From VAZQ01 sp963785745 (GTDB taxonomy: Bacteria > Pseudomonadota > Alphaproteobacteria > Rhizobiales > Xanthobacteraceae), in the NCBI GenBank assembly GCA_963785745.1, contig CAWAWR010000019.1, positions 124,001 to 188,000 on the forward strand: a DNA stretch of 64,000 nucleotides. Reading direction: 5' to 3'. Shown here one piece after another: positions 21,509-32,824 of this stretch; position 1 is the stretch's first letter; the number at the start of each line of letters is the position of its first letter. The translations under genes and the position numbers were made by a program. The notes beneath the pieces are model-generated. The model had not been told where the DNA came from. It did no database searches and saw only the letters and a program-made list of their open reading frames with translations.

Positions 21509-23266
21509 TCAGTCGCCGCGGGCCGGCCGGCCGGTCTTGCCGCTCTGCTTTCCGGAAATACGGCCGAGCTCCTCGGCGCGCATGTCCTCGAGCCGGCGCG
21601 CAATGGCGTCGTCCGAGACACCGAGCCCCTCGAGCACCCGCGCGCCGAGCTGAAGGCTCGCCTCCACCGTCTCCGGCGTGACCGCGACGGCGCCGAGCTT
21701 GAGCAGCCGCGAGGCATGCGCGGGGTCGCGGGCGCGCGCGAACACCGGCACGTCCGGACGCTCCTTATACGCCGCAGCGACCATGCGTTCGGCCGCGCGC
21801 GGCGAATTCACGGTCACGACGAAGGCGCGTGCGCCGGCGGCGCCGGCGCGATGCAGGAATTCGCGGCGCGCGGCGTCGCCGAAGAACACCGTCTCGCCGC
21901 GCTGCGCGCCTTCGCTTGCCAGCTCGGCATTGGTGTCGAGCGCAACGAACGGCACGTTCTCCGCCTTCAGCAACCGGCCGATGAGCCGCCCCACCCGGCC
22001 GTAGCCGCCGATGATGACGTGATCGGTATGCTCGGCCTGGTGGTCCGGCGGCATGTGGTCGCGATGCTCGATCTGCGCAATCCGTCCCGCGATCGCGCGG
22101 GCGCCCATCGCGAGGAACGGCGTGAGGATCATGCTGATGCCGACCACCGCGGTTGCGCCCTGCGCAAATTCGCTGGGCACGAGCCCCGTGCTGCGGCCCA
22201 GCGTGATCACGATGAAGCCGAATTCGCCGGCCTGAGCGAGCAAGATCGCGGCCTCGACCGTCACCCCCAGCGCCACCCCGAACAGCCGGCACGCGCCGTA
22301 GAGAATGGCGGCCTTGACCACCAGCAGCACCGCGACCATCAGCAGAATGCTGCCGATCGCGTTCCAGACCACGTGCACGTCGATCGACATGCCGACGGTG
22401 ATGAAGAACAGGCCGACCAGCAATCCTTTGAACGGCGCGACGTCGATCTCGATCTGGTGGCGGTATTCGGTTTCCGACAGCAGCACGCCGGCCAGGAAAG
22501 CGCCGAGCGCGGTCGACAAGCCCACATAGCCAGTCGCGGTGGCGACGCCGATCACCATCAACAGCGTCATCGCCATGATCAGCTCGCGGCTGCCGGTGCG
22601 GCCGGCGACGCTGAACAGCGGCCGCAGCACGAACCGGCCGGCGACCAGGATCACAGCGATTGCGACCACCGCCACCAGCAGCGCCTTGGCGAGTCCGAGC
22701 GCCACGTCGCCGCCGCGGGCAAGGACCTCCGCGCCGAACAGCACCGGGGCTACCATCAGATCCTGAAACAGCAGCACGGCAATCGCGACGTGCCCGAGCG
22801 GCGTAGCGGTGCGGCCCTGCTCTTCCAGGAGTTGCATGACCACGGCGGTCGACGACATCGCGAGCCCCAGGCCGAGGAGAACCGCCGCGCTCGCGGGCGC
22901 ACCCAGCAACGACAGCGCGGCCCCGAAAGCGACCGCCGAGAACAGGAACTGGATGCTGCCGATGCCGGCCACGAAGCGGCGCAGCGACCACAGCCGTTCG
23001 ACCGACATCTCGATGCCGATCATGAACAGGAGAAACATGACGCCGAGCTCGGCGAACGGCTCGACACGGGCGCGGTCTTCGATGGTCAGATAGCGCAGCC
23101 AGGGGTAATCCCCGGCGAGCGCGCCGAAACCGTACGGTCCGACCGCAACCCCAATCAGCAGGAAACCCAGGACCGCGCCGACCCGGGCGCGGTGGAACAG
23201 CGGCACGATCAGACCGGCCGCCACCAGGAAGACGAACAGGTCCTTGAGCCAGGCTTCATGCTGCAT
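21509..23266 (-). CDS. Kef-type monovalent cation:proton antiporter (CPA2) with TrkA-N domain
   Basis: The 585-residue protein has about a dozen membrane segments in its first 380 residues, as in CPA2 exchangers. A cytoplasmic Rossmann TrkA-N domain follows (DHVIIGGYGRVGRLIGRLL, then a DTNAE acidic end of the second strand and FFGDAARRE). It probably exports potassium in exchange for protons under ligand control. No KefF/KefG-type accessory flavoprotein is adjacent. Confidence 0.92.
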   Translation of the reverse strand: MQHEAWLKDLFVFLVAAGLIVPLFHRARVGAVLGFLLIGVAVGPYGFGALAGDYPWLRYLTIEDRARVEPFAELGVMFLLFMIGIEMSVERLWSLRRFVAGIGSIQFLFSAVAFGAALSLLGAPASAAVLLGLGLAMSSTAVVMQLLEEQGRTATPLGHVAIAVLLFQDLMVAPVLFGAEVLARGGDVALGLAKALLVAVVAIAVILVAGRFVLRPLFSVAGRTGSRELIMAMTLLMVIGVATATGYVGLSTALGAFLAGVLLSETEYRHQIEIDVAPFKGLLVGLFFITVGMSIDVHVVWNAIGSILLMVAVLLVVKAAILYGACRLFGVALGVTVEAAILLAQAGEFGFIVITLGRSTGLVPSEFAQGATAVVGISMILTPFLAMGARAIAGRIAQIEHRDHMPPDHQAEHTDHVIIGGYGRVGRLIGRLLKAENVPFVALDTNAELASEGAQRGETVFFGDAARREFLHRAGAAGARAFVVTVNSPRAAERMVAAAYKERPDVPVFARARDPAHASRLLKLGAVAVTPETVEASLQLGARVLEGLGVSDDAIARRLEDMRAEELGRISGKQSGKTGRPARGD

Positions 23267-23419
23267 TGATTCGCATCATGCCCGGATTTTCCGCGAGAAT
23301 CATTGAACCAAAACACCCCCAGCCGAAACAAACCATGCCGCATCGATTCCACGGCGGGAACCTTTTTGCTTCGCCTCTCGCGGGGCGGCATCATGGTTAA
23401 AACAACAAGGGAGCTGATC

Positions 23420-23935
23420 ATGAGTTGTATTTTTCGTCATCTTGCCGCGGGCGCGGCGTTGATGGCATTGCCGGGGGCCGCCTGGATGCCAAGCGCCTCG
23501 GCGCAGCAACTGCCGGCTGACATCGCCGCACCGGGCGAGAAAGAGGTCATTACGCTCCACGCGCAAGGCGCTCAGCTCTACGAATGCGCCGCGACGAAGG
23601 ATGGCAAGTTCGCCTGGAGCTTCCGCGAGCCGATCGCGACGCTGCTGCTCAAGGGCAAGACCGTCGGCCGCCACTATGCCGGCCCGAACTGGGAATACAT
23701 GGACGGCAGCGCGGTGGTCGCCAAAGTGAGCGGCCGCGCGCCCGGCAAGACTCCGAAAGACATTCCCTGGCTCAAGCTCTCGGCGACATCACACCGCGGC
23801 AAGGGCATGTTCTCGGACGTCACCACCATCCAGCGCATCAACACCTCGGGCGGCCAGCTCGAAGGCGCCTGCAGCACGGTCGGCACCTTCAACAGCGTTC
23901 CCTACGCCACCGACTACGTGTTCCTGCGGAAGTAA
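23420..23935 (+). CDS. DUF3455 secreted protein
   Basis: The 171-residue product has a signal peptide ending near ASAQQL and the DUF3455 pattern: GAQLYECA, FREPIATLLL, GRHYAGPNWEYMDGSAVVAKV, and a conserved IPWLKLSATSHRGKGMF. Function is unknown; homologues are secreted. The start at 23420 follows a GGGAG site at good spacing, although the frame is open further upstream. Confidence 0.82.
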   Translation: MSCIFRHLAAGAALMALPGAAWMPSASAQQLPADIAAPGEKEVITLHAQGAQLYECAATKDGKFAWSFREPIATLLLKGKTVGRHYAGPNWEYMDGSAVVAKVSGRAPGKTPKDIPWLKLSATSHRGKGMFSDVTTIQRINTSGGQLEGACSTVGTFNSVPYATDYVFLRK

Positions 23936-24007
23936 GGCCATACAACCCGCTCCTCGCTGCCGCGTTGTTGCCCGATTGGCATTCGACGCTGAGCATCCGG
24001 GGAGTCG

Positions 24008-24982
24008 ATGAAGAAGACATTGCGGTATGGCGCCGCGGGCATCGGTTTGCTCGCGGCGTTCGTCTTTCTCAACAACACGATGTGGCTGGTGTTCGACCGG
24101 CCGGTCGGACCGACGCTGCTTGCCCATCGTGGTCTGGCGCAGACATACGATCCCGCGGGCGTTGAACGCGATACCTGCACGGCGACTCGTATCCATCCGC
24201 CGGAGCACGCGTTTCTGGAAAACACTCTGCCCTCGATGCGGGCAGCGTTCGACGCTGGCGCCGACATCGTCGAGTTCGACATCCACCCGACCACCGACGG
24301 CCACTTCGCGGTGTTTCATGACTGGACGGTCGACTGCCGCACCGAAGGGCATGGCATCACACGCGAGCACACGCTTGCGCAATTGAAGGCGCTCGACGTC
24401 GGCTACGGCTACACCGCCGACGGCGGCAAGACCTATCCGTTCCGCGGCCGCGGCGTCGGTATGATGCCGTCACTCGACGAGGTGCTCGACGCTTTTCTCG
24501 ACCGGCGCTTCCTCATCAACATCAAGAGCAACGACCCGGACGAAGGCGTCGCATTGGCGAAGCGTCTGCGGCAATTGCCGGCAGAGCGCCGCGCCCGCCT
24601 CATGGTCTATGGCGGCGATGCGCCGATCGCGGTGATGCGACGGGAATTGCCCGACATCCCCGCGATGTCGCGCACGACGCTCGTGCAATGCGGGATGCGC
24701 TACATCGCGATCGGCTGGACCGGCTATGTCCCCGCGGCCTGCCGCAACAGCCTCATCCTGGTGCCGGTGAATTATGCGGCCTGGCTTTGGAGCTGGCCGG
24801 ACGGCTTCATCAACCGCATGAGGCGGGTCTCGACCGAGGTGTTCGTGGTCGGCCGCCACGGTGGGCGTGATTTTTCAACCGGCATCGACAACGCCGACGA
24901 TCTCAAGCTGTTGTCAGGATGGCCTCGCGCCGGAATCTGGACCAACCGGGTCGACCGGATCGCACCGCTGATGCGGCCGTAG
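24008..24982 (+). CDS. Glycerophosphodiester phosphodiesterase family protein
   Basis: The 324-residue protein has an N-terminal membrane anchor (residues about 8-28) and a GDPD barrel. The active-site residues are visible: His40-Arg41 in LAHRG, Glu71-Asn72 in ENT, the metal-binding EFDIH (89-93) and His104 in FHDW. It should hydrolyse glycerophosphodiesters at the outer face of the inner membrane. It follows the DUF3455 gene by 72 bp. The HPPEHAFL insert between the first two motifs is longer than in cytosolic enzymes. Confidence 0.9.
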   Translation: MKKTLRYGAAGIGLLAAFVFLNNTMWLVFDRPVGPTLLAHRGLAQTYDPAGVERDTCTATRIHPPEHAFLENTLPSMRAAFDAGADIVEFDIHPTTDGHFAVFHDWTVDCRTEGHGITREHTLAQLKALDVGYGYTADGGKTYPFRGRGVGMMPSLDEVLDAFLDRRFLINIKSNDPDEGVALAKRLRQLPAERRARLMVYGGDAPIAVMRRELPDIPAMSRTTLVQCGMRYIAIGWTGYVPAACRNSLILVPVNYAAWLWSWPDGFINRMRRVSTEVFVVGRHGGRDFSTGIDNADDLKLLSGWPRAGIWTNRVDRIAPLMRP

Positions 24983-24993
24983 CCGGATGACGC

Positions 24994-25395
24994 TCACCGT
25001 TTCTTCCGCTTCATCTCCTCAATCATCCGAGCATTGAGCGCCTGAAATTCGGCCAGAAGCTGTTTGCACGCTGGCTCCGGCGCGTCGCAGCGTATTTTCA
25101 TTTCCAACTGGATTTGGCCACCCTGCTCAAGCATACGACGGCAAACTGCGGACGGATGCGCAGCATGGCCTGCCGCGGTGAACGTCCAAACCGTAGAATT
25201 CGCCCGATCCTCGAATGCCACGAACTGCTGATCGCGATTGAGGACCGGAAATTTCTGCTTGGTGAAGATTGCGAAAAGCTCGGAGGGCGGCGCCGTCGGA
25301 CGACCGCAAAGGTCTTGGGCGGTGACCGGCGCAGCGGTGCTCAGAGCGACAACGAACGCCGCCGCGGCGAGACCGTTGTAAGACGTGAGCTTCAT
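24994..25395 (-). CDS. Small secreted hypothetical protein
   Basis: The 133-residue product has a signal peptide (cleavage near PVTAQDL), a compact domain with a few cysteines, and a lysine/arginine-rich C-terminal helix (MIEEMKRKKR). I do not recognise a family. A GGAG ribosome site precedes the start. It converges with the glycerophosphodiesterase gene. Confidence 0.6.
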   Translation of the reverse strand: MKLTSYNGLAAAAFVVALSTAAPVTAQDLCGRPTAPPSELFAIFTKQKFPVLNRDQQFVAFEDRANSTVWTFTAAGHAAHPSAVCRRMLEQGGQIQLEMKIRCDAPEPACKQLLAEFQALNARMIEEMKRKKR

Positions 25396-25453
25396 CCGCA
25401 GCTCCGTGCTGAGACCGCGCCGAAGATTTAGGTTGGATTATCCCCGCTGTCGA

Positions 25454-28108
<2,655 letters not shown>

Positions 28109-28237
28109 ATCCGCTCTGGAATCCCGCCGCTAAATGCCGGTTTTTGCAGGGGATATGTAGCGGCGGGGTGCCGGTGTGTCCAGAAAGGCGATTTCGCGGG
28201 GTTTATTTCTTGTTGCCAACCTGCGGGCGGCATGAGG

Positions 28238-28263
28238 ATGGCCGGGCAGCGCTACCCGGCCAT
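28238..28263 (-). terminator. Hairpin behind recA
   Basis: ATGGCCGGG and CCCGGCCAT form a 9-bp stem with an 8-base loop, 34 bp after the recA stop. There is no clear T-run, so termination may be weak or allow read-through to alaS. Confidence 0.45.
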
Positions 28264-28296
28264 CACGACGATAGAGGCATGGAGGGAATCGGGGGG

Positions 28297-29391
28297 CTAT
28301 CCCTCCGCGGCCTCGTCGTCGTCATCTTCCTTGTCAGTGCCTTCCTCGCCGACCAGGATCTTCTCGGCGATCAGGCCCGAGTTCTGGCGGATCGCAGCTT
28401 CGATCCGGGCGGCCATATCGGGATTCTGCTTGAGGAAAGTCTTTGCGTTTTCGCGGCCCTGGCCGATGCGCTGCGAGTCGTAGGAGAACCAGGCGCCGGA
28501 CTTCTCCACCACGCCGGCCTTGACCCCGAGGTCGATGAGCTCGCCCATCTTGGAGACGCCTTCGCCGTACATGATGTCGAACTCGACCTGCTTGAACGGC
28601 GGCGCGAGCTTGTTCTTGACCACCTTGACGCGGGTCTGGTTGCCGACCACCTCGTCGCGGTCCTTGATGGCGCCGATGCGGCGGATATCGAGGCGCACGG
28701 ACGCGTAGAATTTCAGCGCATTGCCGCCGGTGGTCGTTTCCGGCGAGCCGTACATCACCCCGATCTTCATGCGGATCTGGTTGATGAAGATCACCATGGT
28801 GTTGGATTTGTTGATCGAAGCTGTGAGCTTGCGCAGCGCCTGGCTCATCAAGCGGGCCTGACTGCCCGGCTGCACGTCGCCCATCTCGCCTTCGAGCTCG
28901 GAGCGCGGCACCAGCGCGGCGACCGAATCGATCACCAGCACGTCGATCGAGCCCGAGCGCACCAGCGTGTCGGCGATTTCCAGCGCCTGCTCGCCGTGAT
29001 CGGGCTGCGAAATCAGGAGGTCGTCGACATTGACGCCGAGCTTGCGGGCATAGATCGGGTCGAGCGCGTGTTCGGCATCGACAAAGGCGCAGATGCCGCC
29101 CTTCTTCTGGGCCTCCGCGACGGTGTGGAGCGCGAGCGTGGTCTTACCGGAGGATTCCGGCCCGTAGATCTCGACCACCCGGCCGCGCGGCAGTCCGCCG
29201 ACGCCGAGCGCGATATCGAGGCCGAGCGATCCCGAGGGGACGGTTTCGACGTCCATCGACTTGTTGTTTTTGCCGAGCCGCATGATCGAGCCCTTGCCGA
29301 AATTGCGCTCGATCTGCGAGAGCGCAGCGTCCAGGGCCTTGGATTTGTCCATGGAGATACCTTCGACCAAACGCAAATTCGATTGGGCCAT
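28297..29391 (-). CDS. recA: Recombinase RecA
   Basis: The 364-residue RecA has Walker A GPESSGKTT (77-85), the family core (IALGVGGLPRGRVVEIYG, VIDSVAALVPRSE) and an acidic C-terminal tail (TDKEDDDDEAAEG). It catalyses strand exchange and promotes LexA self-cleavage. The start at 29391 follows a GGGAG site; MDKSKAL thirteen residues later is an alternative used in some relatives. A LexA box and promoter lie about 110-145 bp upstream. Confidence 0.98.
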   Translation of the reverse strand: MAQSNLRLVEGISMDKSKALDAALSQIERNFGKGSIMRLGKNNKSMDVETVPSGSLGLDIALGVGGLPRGRVVEIYGPESSGKTTLALHTVAEAQKKGGICAFVDAEHALDPIYARKLGVNVDDLLISQPDHGEQALEIADTLVRSGSIDVLVIDSVAALVPRSELEGEMGDVQPGSQARLMSQALRKLTASINKSNTMVIFINQIRMKIGVMYGSPETTTGGNALKFYASVRLDIRRIGAIKDRDEVVGNQTRVKVVKNKLAPPFKQVEFDIMYGEGVSKMGELIDLGVKAGVVEKSGAWFSYDSQRIGQGRENAKTFLKQNPDMAARIEAAIRQNSGLIAEKILVGEEGTDKEDDDDEAAEG

Positions 29392-29499
29392 CGCTCCCAC
29401 TCCCTTATGTCCGGCGCGACCGGGATTCGGAAGGCCGGAATTCGGAAGACCGATCACGAAGGGACCACCCCGCCGCCCGGCCCGTCCGACTAAAAAAAC

Positions 29500-29535
29500 A
29501 ATGTACACGATCTGTTCTATGTTCGCAATATGTTC
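29500..29535 (-). promoter_or_regulatory. recA promoter with LexA (SOS) box
   Basis: On the minus strand, GAAC-N7-GAAC (29535-29521) is the alphaproteobacterial LexA operator. It overlaps a -35 TTGCGA (29528-29523), which has an ideal 17-bp spacer to a -10 TACATT (29505-29500). LexA bound here would cover the -35 element. The 5' leader to the ATG is about 100 nt. Confidence 0.88.
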
Positions 29536-29949
29536 TTTTAGAAAAATGGTGTGCCGACCCTGTTCGTCCTCTGATGGCCGGTTTTGACTGCGCGCCGGAA
29601 AATCCCCAAATGTGGGGCGCCACCTCCCCGGCCGAGCGGACGATGAGAGATCAGTGACGACTGGCCAAGGTCAGTAGCGATACGCAAGTCCGAGAGGCCG
29701 CCTCAGTGGCGGCCTCTTTCATTGGCGCGGGCGGGAAGGATCGACTTCACGTAGGCCGCCAACCATGTCCTTGTCTCCCGGCTGTGCTCGACCGGCAGGA
29801 GGCAGGTAGATACCATTTTCCGGAGCAGCCTCGCCCCCATGGAACTCTGCCCCGGCAACGCAATGATTCATTGTCCTAATTTACTCAGACTGAGGAACCG
29901 ACTGCTTTAACCTATGTTAGCCCCCCGGTGTTGGCAGGGATCGGGGTCC
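29536..29949. other. Intergenic region between recA promoter and small-protein genes
   Basis: About 410 bp without a supported coding region. It contains a strong plus-strand terminator hairpin (29694-29719) and nothing else that I can identify. Confidence 0.5.
29694..29719 (+). terminator. Rho-independent terminator with no upstream gene
   Basis: GAGGCCGCC (29694-29702) pairs perfectly with GGCGGCCTC (29708-29716) over a 5-base loop, followed by TTTC. On the other strand no T-run follows, so it works on the plus strand, where no coding sequence precedes it. Confidence 0.7.
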
Positions 29950-30216
29950 ATGAGTGCGTCAGAAGAATATCGGCAGCATGCCGCGGAATGCCTTCGCGCA
30001 GCGGAGCGAACGACCGACCTGGCGGCACGCGTAGCCCTGCTGGATATGGCCCGCGCGTGGCACAGCCTCGCCGACCAGGCCGAGCGGAACCGCAGGACGG
30101 ATCTCGTCTATGAGACGCCGCCGCCACCGCCAGGACAGCAACCGGCCGCGGTCCAACAGCAGCAACAACAGCAGCAACAGCAGCCAAACAAAGGCGATTC
30201 CAACAGAGACGATTAA
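29950..30216 (+). CDS. Bradyrhizobium-type small protein with polyglutamine tract
   Basis: The 88-residue protein has the motif SEEYRQHAAECLRAAERTTD followed by LLDMARAWHSLADQAERN, a helical module that I recall as common in small Bradyrhizobiaceae proteins of unknown role. A proline run (residues 57-61) and ten glutamines in a row (69-78) follow, encoded by a CAG/CAA microsatellite at 30154-30183. The start at 29950 is chosen because the family begins just before this motif. Confidence 0.7.
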   Translation: MSASEEYRQHAAECLRAAERTTDLAARVALLDMARAWHSLADQAERNRRTDLVYETPPPPPGQQPAAVQQQQQQQQQQPNKGDSNRDD

Positions 30217-30299
30217 GGAACAGGCCGCTAAGGCGGCCCGTGATTTCGTTGCCGTTGGGACTCGCTATTACCAGCGCCGGGGCGCGCAGGGTCGATGAC

Positions 30300-30458
30300 A
30301 TGACCGCGCCCGAACCAAAGCCGTTGTTGTTGTGTCCGGGGTGCGAGGCGGAAATGCGCCTGCTCGGGATCGAACCCTTCAGCGCGTCGCATGAGCTCTA
30401 CACCTTCGAGTGCATCAAATGCACTCGCCTGGAAGCCAGGTCCGTTCTGCTTAACTAG
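30300..30458 (+). CDS. Small zinc-ribbon protein
   Basis: This 52-residue protein has two cysteine pairs, Cys12/Cys15 in LLLCPGCEAEM and Cys38/Cys41 in FECIKC, spaced as in a zinc ribbon. An AGGG site precedes the ATG. Similar short zinc ribbons are frequent in Bradyrhizobiaceae; function is unknown. It lies 83 bp after the polyglutamine gene, same strand. Confidence 0.62.
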   Translation: MTAPEPKPLLLCPGCEAEMRLLGIEPFSASHELYTFECIKCTRLEARSVLLN

Positions 30459-30661
30459 GCCGCCTCAGCAGACGCGGCATGACAGAAGCGCGCTGGCTTG
30501 CAGCCCTCCGGAGGACACCCAAAATTTGGGTGCAGCGGTCTGCTTTGACCTCGGGGGCCTCTTTCACGCAGCGCTCGCCTGACCGCGCACTAGCTAAAGT
30601 CGAGAGCCATAACCACTTCAACTAAACTACGAAAATTCTTTCTGATCCCCTGGAGATTTCA

Positions 30662-30835
30662 ATGACCGAACCAACGCCCATGCACACGACGCCGATCGCT
30701 CCCATAAGGCAAGCTTCCATCAACGACAGCCTGCCGACCAGCAGCCCGAGCCCCAAAAGCACGCTGATCGGGCTCGCCTGCGTGCTCGGTGTCATCGTCC
30801 TTGCCGTGTTGTACGGGTCCGTGATCGGGTTTTGA
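30662..30835 (+). CDS. Small single-pass membrane protein
   Basis: A 57-residue frame starts after a good GGAG site (TGGAGATTTCA) and ends 38 bp before a strong terminator. The N-terminal half is polar and proline/serine-rich; residues 34-57 are one hydrophobic helix (STLIGLACVLGVIVLAVLYG). Ribosome site, composition and terminator together support expression. No family is recognised. Confidence 0.55.
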   Translation: MTEPTPMHTTPIAPIRQASINDSLPTSSPSPKSTLIGLACVLGVIVLAVLYGSVIGF

Positions 30836-30873
30836 CCGCCCGCCGCTAGCCGCCTGAACCGACAAACCAAATA

Positions 30874-30897
30874 AAAGCCCCGCACGGGCGGGGCTTT
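30874..30897 (+). terminator. Bidirectional rho-independent terminator
   Basis: AAAGCCCCGC pairs with GCGGGGCTTT over a 4-base loop. On the plus strand it ends the small membrane protein gene; on the minus strand it has a TTTTATTT tail and would end the XRE gene. It separates convergent genes. Confidence 0.85.
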
Positions 30898-30987
30898 GGA
30901 GTTGGAAGTGGGAGGTATATCCCGAGAGGGATGCATGTTTATACAAAATTTATTTCGCCGGACAAGGCGCGGAATGCCACAGGCCCG

Positions 30988-31216
30988 TCAGCCGGGCCGG
31001 TTGTCGAGCTGGACCGGACCATCCGCCTCCGCCGCAAAGCGGATGCCGGCTCCCTCCAAGCGCCTGCTTCATTAGCGTCGGTGCGAAGCGCCCTGGAGCG
31101 ACCTTTCCGGCCTCGAAATTTCGCACGGTGATCACGCTGACGCCGGCGGCGCGCGCCAGATCGGCGGGCGTCCAGTCCAGAAGCGTTCGTGCTTTCCGAC
31201 ACTGCGCGGGACTCAT
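30988..31216 (-). pseudogene. XRE-type helix-turn-helix regulator, one-base frame break
   Basis: Residues 1-53 (MSPAQCRKARTLLDWTPADL, then AGVSVITVRNFEAGK) are a clear XRE helix-turn-helix. In the uninterrupted frame the end becomes nonsense (GGSRHPLCGGGG). If one G near 31056 is removed, it continues EGAGIRFAAEADGPVQLD and stops at 30988, giving the usual 75-residue protein with its C-terminal strand. The uncorrected frame runs on to 30950. Either a consensus error or a fresh mutation. Confidence 0.75.
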
Positions 31217-31682
31217 GCCGGAACTACTGGCGTATAGATGACGTAAAAATGCAACAGATGGAGCAATGGATTTAATCGATTTCCGCCCATAACCGGCATG
31301 GTTTTCTACGGAAATGCCCAATTGTCGCGCCTCTGCGGCCGCGGCAACGGATCAGAAGCGTTAATACGACTTAGCCGGCTTTTTGCGACGGCATTGGCGT
31401 ACCCGCAATATCTGGCCACTACGATCGCACCGTCGGTTCATGTGTGGACACAAACCGAACAAGCAGAAATCCCGGCCGTGCGGTGACTGTGCGGCCGGGA
31501 TTTCACTTTCCGGCGCCCGCGCCGCTGCCCACCCCACGCAACGATAATCCGCGAGACCGTGCGGCACGTGCGAATCCGCTTGCACGGGCGGCGCGCGGAA
31601 CCAATGATGGCAAGGGGGGTTGATCGAGCGAACGGTTCCGGGCGGGGCCAATCGCGTGTTTGCGTGTTGCGGGACGACCCCC
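31217..31682. other. Non-coding stretch with one strong inverted repeat
   Basis: About 466 bp without a supported gene. It holds the 13-bp inverted repeat at 31466-31504; otherwise I see nothing. Confidence 0.5.
31466..31504. repeat. Perfect 13-bp inverted repeat (hairpin)
   Basis: GAAATCCCGGCCG (31466-31478) is exactly inverted at 31492-31504 around a 13-base centre. The A/T ends on both sides would let it act as a weak terminator in either direction, or it is a REP-like unit. Confidence 0.7.
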
Positions 31683-31829
31683 ATGCCAAAGCTTATGCGC
31701 CATGGCCTGATCGCGTTTGGCTCCGCGTTGTGGTTCGCCGGTCTCTGGGCGCAATTCCACTCCCTTACCACCACCGCCACCTACGTCGTGGTCTCGCTGC
31801 TGATGGCGCTCGCCGTCGTCGCGCTGTAA
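31683..31829 (+). CDS. Possible small membrane protein
   Basis: A 48-residue frame (MPKLMRHGLIAFGSALWFAG...) is mostly hydrophobic and could form one or two membrane helices. The ribosome site is poor. It ends 17 bp before the convergent Bug gene stop. Low-confidence call based on composition. Confidence 0.4.
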   Translation: MPKLMRHGLIAFGSALWFAGLWAQFHSLTTTATYVVVSLLMALAVVAL

Positions 31830-31846
31830 CCGCGGATCATCCGGAA

Positions 31847-32818
31847 TCACTTCGGACTTTTGGCGTCGATCTCGGCCAGCACCGGCTTCCAGGCCTGCTG
31901 CTGGCTGCGGATGAAGGTCACGAGCTCGGCGGGTGACATCGGCTCCAAATAGGTGCCGAGCTCGGTGAGCCGCTGCACCGCATCGGGCCGCGTCAGCACC
32001 GTGCGCAGATCGGCGGAGACCTTGCGCGCGATCGGCTCCGGCGTTCCCGGCGGCGCCATCAGCGCGAACCAGCCCATCGCAAGAAAGCCCGGCAGCGTTT
32101 CCGCCACGGCCGGCAGATCCGGCGCGGCCTTCAAGCGCTGCGCGGTCGCGACCGCGAGCGGTTTCAGCTTGCCGGCGGAGATCGCGGGCGCGAACGTCGA
32201 CAGGCTCTCGATCACCACATGGATGCGCCCGCCCATCAGGTCGGTCAGCGCCTGCGGCGCGCCGGGATAATGCACGATGGTCATGTCGATGCCGCCCGCC
32301 ATGCGCAGCCATTCGGCGGTGAGATGCGGCAGCGAGCCGCGCGTCGAGATGCCGACATTGAGCGCGCCCGGGCGTTTCTTCGCCAGCGCGATCAGCTCAG
32401 GCAGCGTCTGCACGCCAAGTTCGGTGCTGGCGCCGATCACCATCGGATGAGCGCCGACAAAGCCGATCGGCACGAAATCGCGCGCGACGTCGAACGGCAG
32501 CTTGGCCAGCATTTCCGGCAGCGCGAGGAAATTCGAGGCGACCGCGAGATAGAGCGTGTAGCCGTCCGGCGGCGACGTACCGGCGGCGCGCACGGCGATG
32601 GCGCCGCCGGCGCCGGGCCGGTTCTCGACCACGACCTGCTGGCCCCAGAGCTTGCCGAGATGCTCGCCGACGATGCGCGCGATCACGTCGGGCCCCGCGC
32701 CGGCGGTGATCGAGATGATCATCTTCACCGGCCGACTGGGATAGTCCTGCGCGGACGCGGGCGCGGCAAATACTGCCGCAAGCAGCAGCGCAAACCAGCC
32801 ACGCGCCGGCGATGTCAT
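31847..32818 (-). CDS. Bug-family TTT substrate-binding protein
   Basis: The 323-residue protein has a signal peptide ending in APASAQ and the Bug motif DYPSRPVKMIISITAGAGPDV, then RPGAGGAIAV, PDGYTLYLAV and the pocket segment GISTRGSLPHLTAEW. It is the last gene of a minus-strand set that includes an alpha/beta hydrolase (6 bp upstream), a second TTT receptor and a broken FAD hydroxylase. The set looks like uptake plus breakdown of an aromatic or ester acid. Confidence 0.93.
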   Translation of the reverse strand: MTSPARGWFALLLAAVFAAPASAQDYPSRPVKMIISITAGAGPDVIARIVGEHLGKLWGQQVVVENRPGAGGAIAVRAAGTSPPDGYTLYLAVASNFLALPEMLAKLPFDVARDFVPIGFVGAHPMVIGASTELGVQTLPELIALAKKRPGALNVGISTRGSLPHLTAEWLRMAGGIDMTIVHYPGAPQALTDLMGGRIHVVIESLSTFAPAISAGKLKPLAVATAQRLKAAPDLPAVAETLPGFLAMGWFALMAPPGTPEPIARKVSADLRTVLTRPDAVQRLTELGTYLEPMSPAELVTFIRSQQQAWKPVLAEIDAKSPK

Positions 32819-32824
32819 GACGGA

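Noticed and set aside
24008..24982. Phosphatidylinositol-specific phospholipase C for the GDPD gene
   Set aside because: The HRG, ENT and EFDIH motifs fit GDPD, not PI-PLC.
29560..29720. tRNA gene near the orphan terminator
   Set aside because: No cloverleaf, T-loop GTTCGA or anticodon arm could be drawn.
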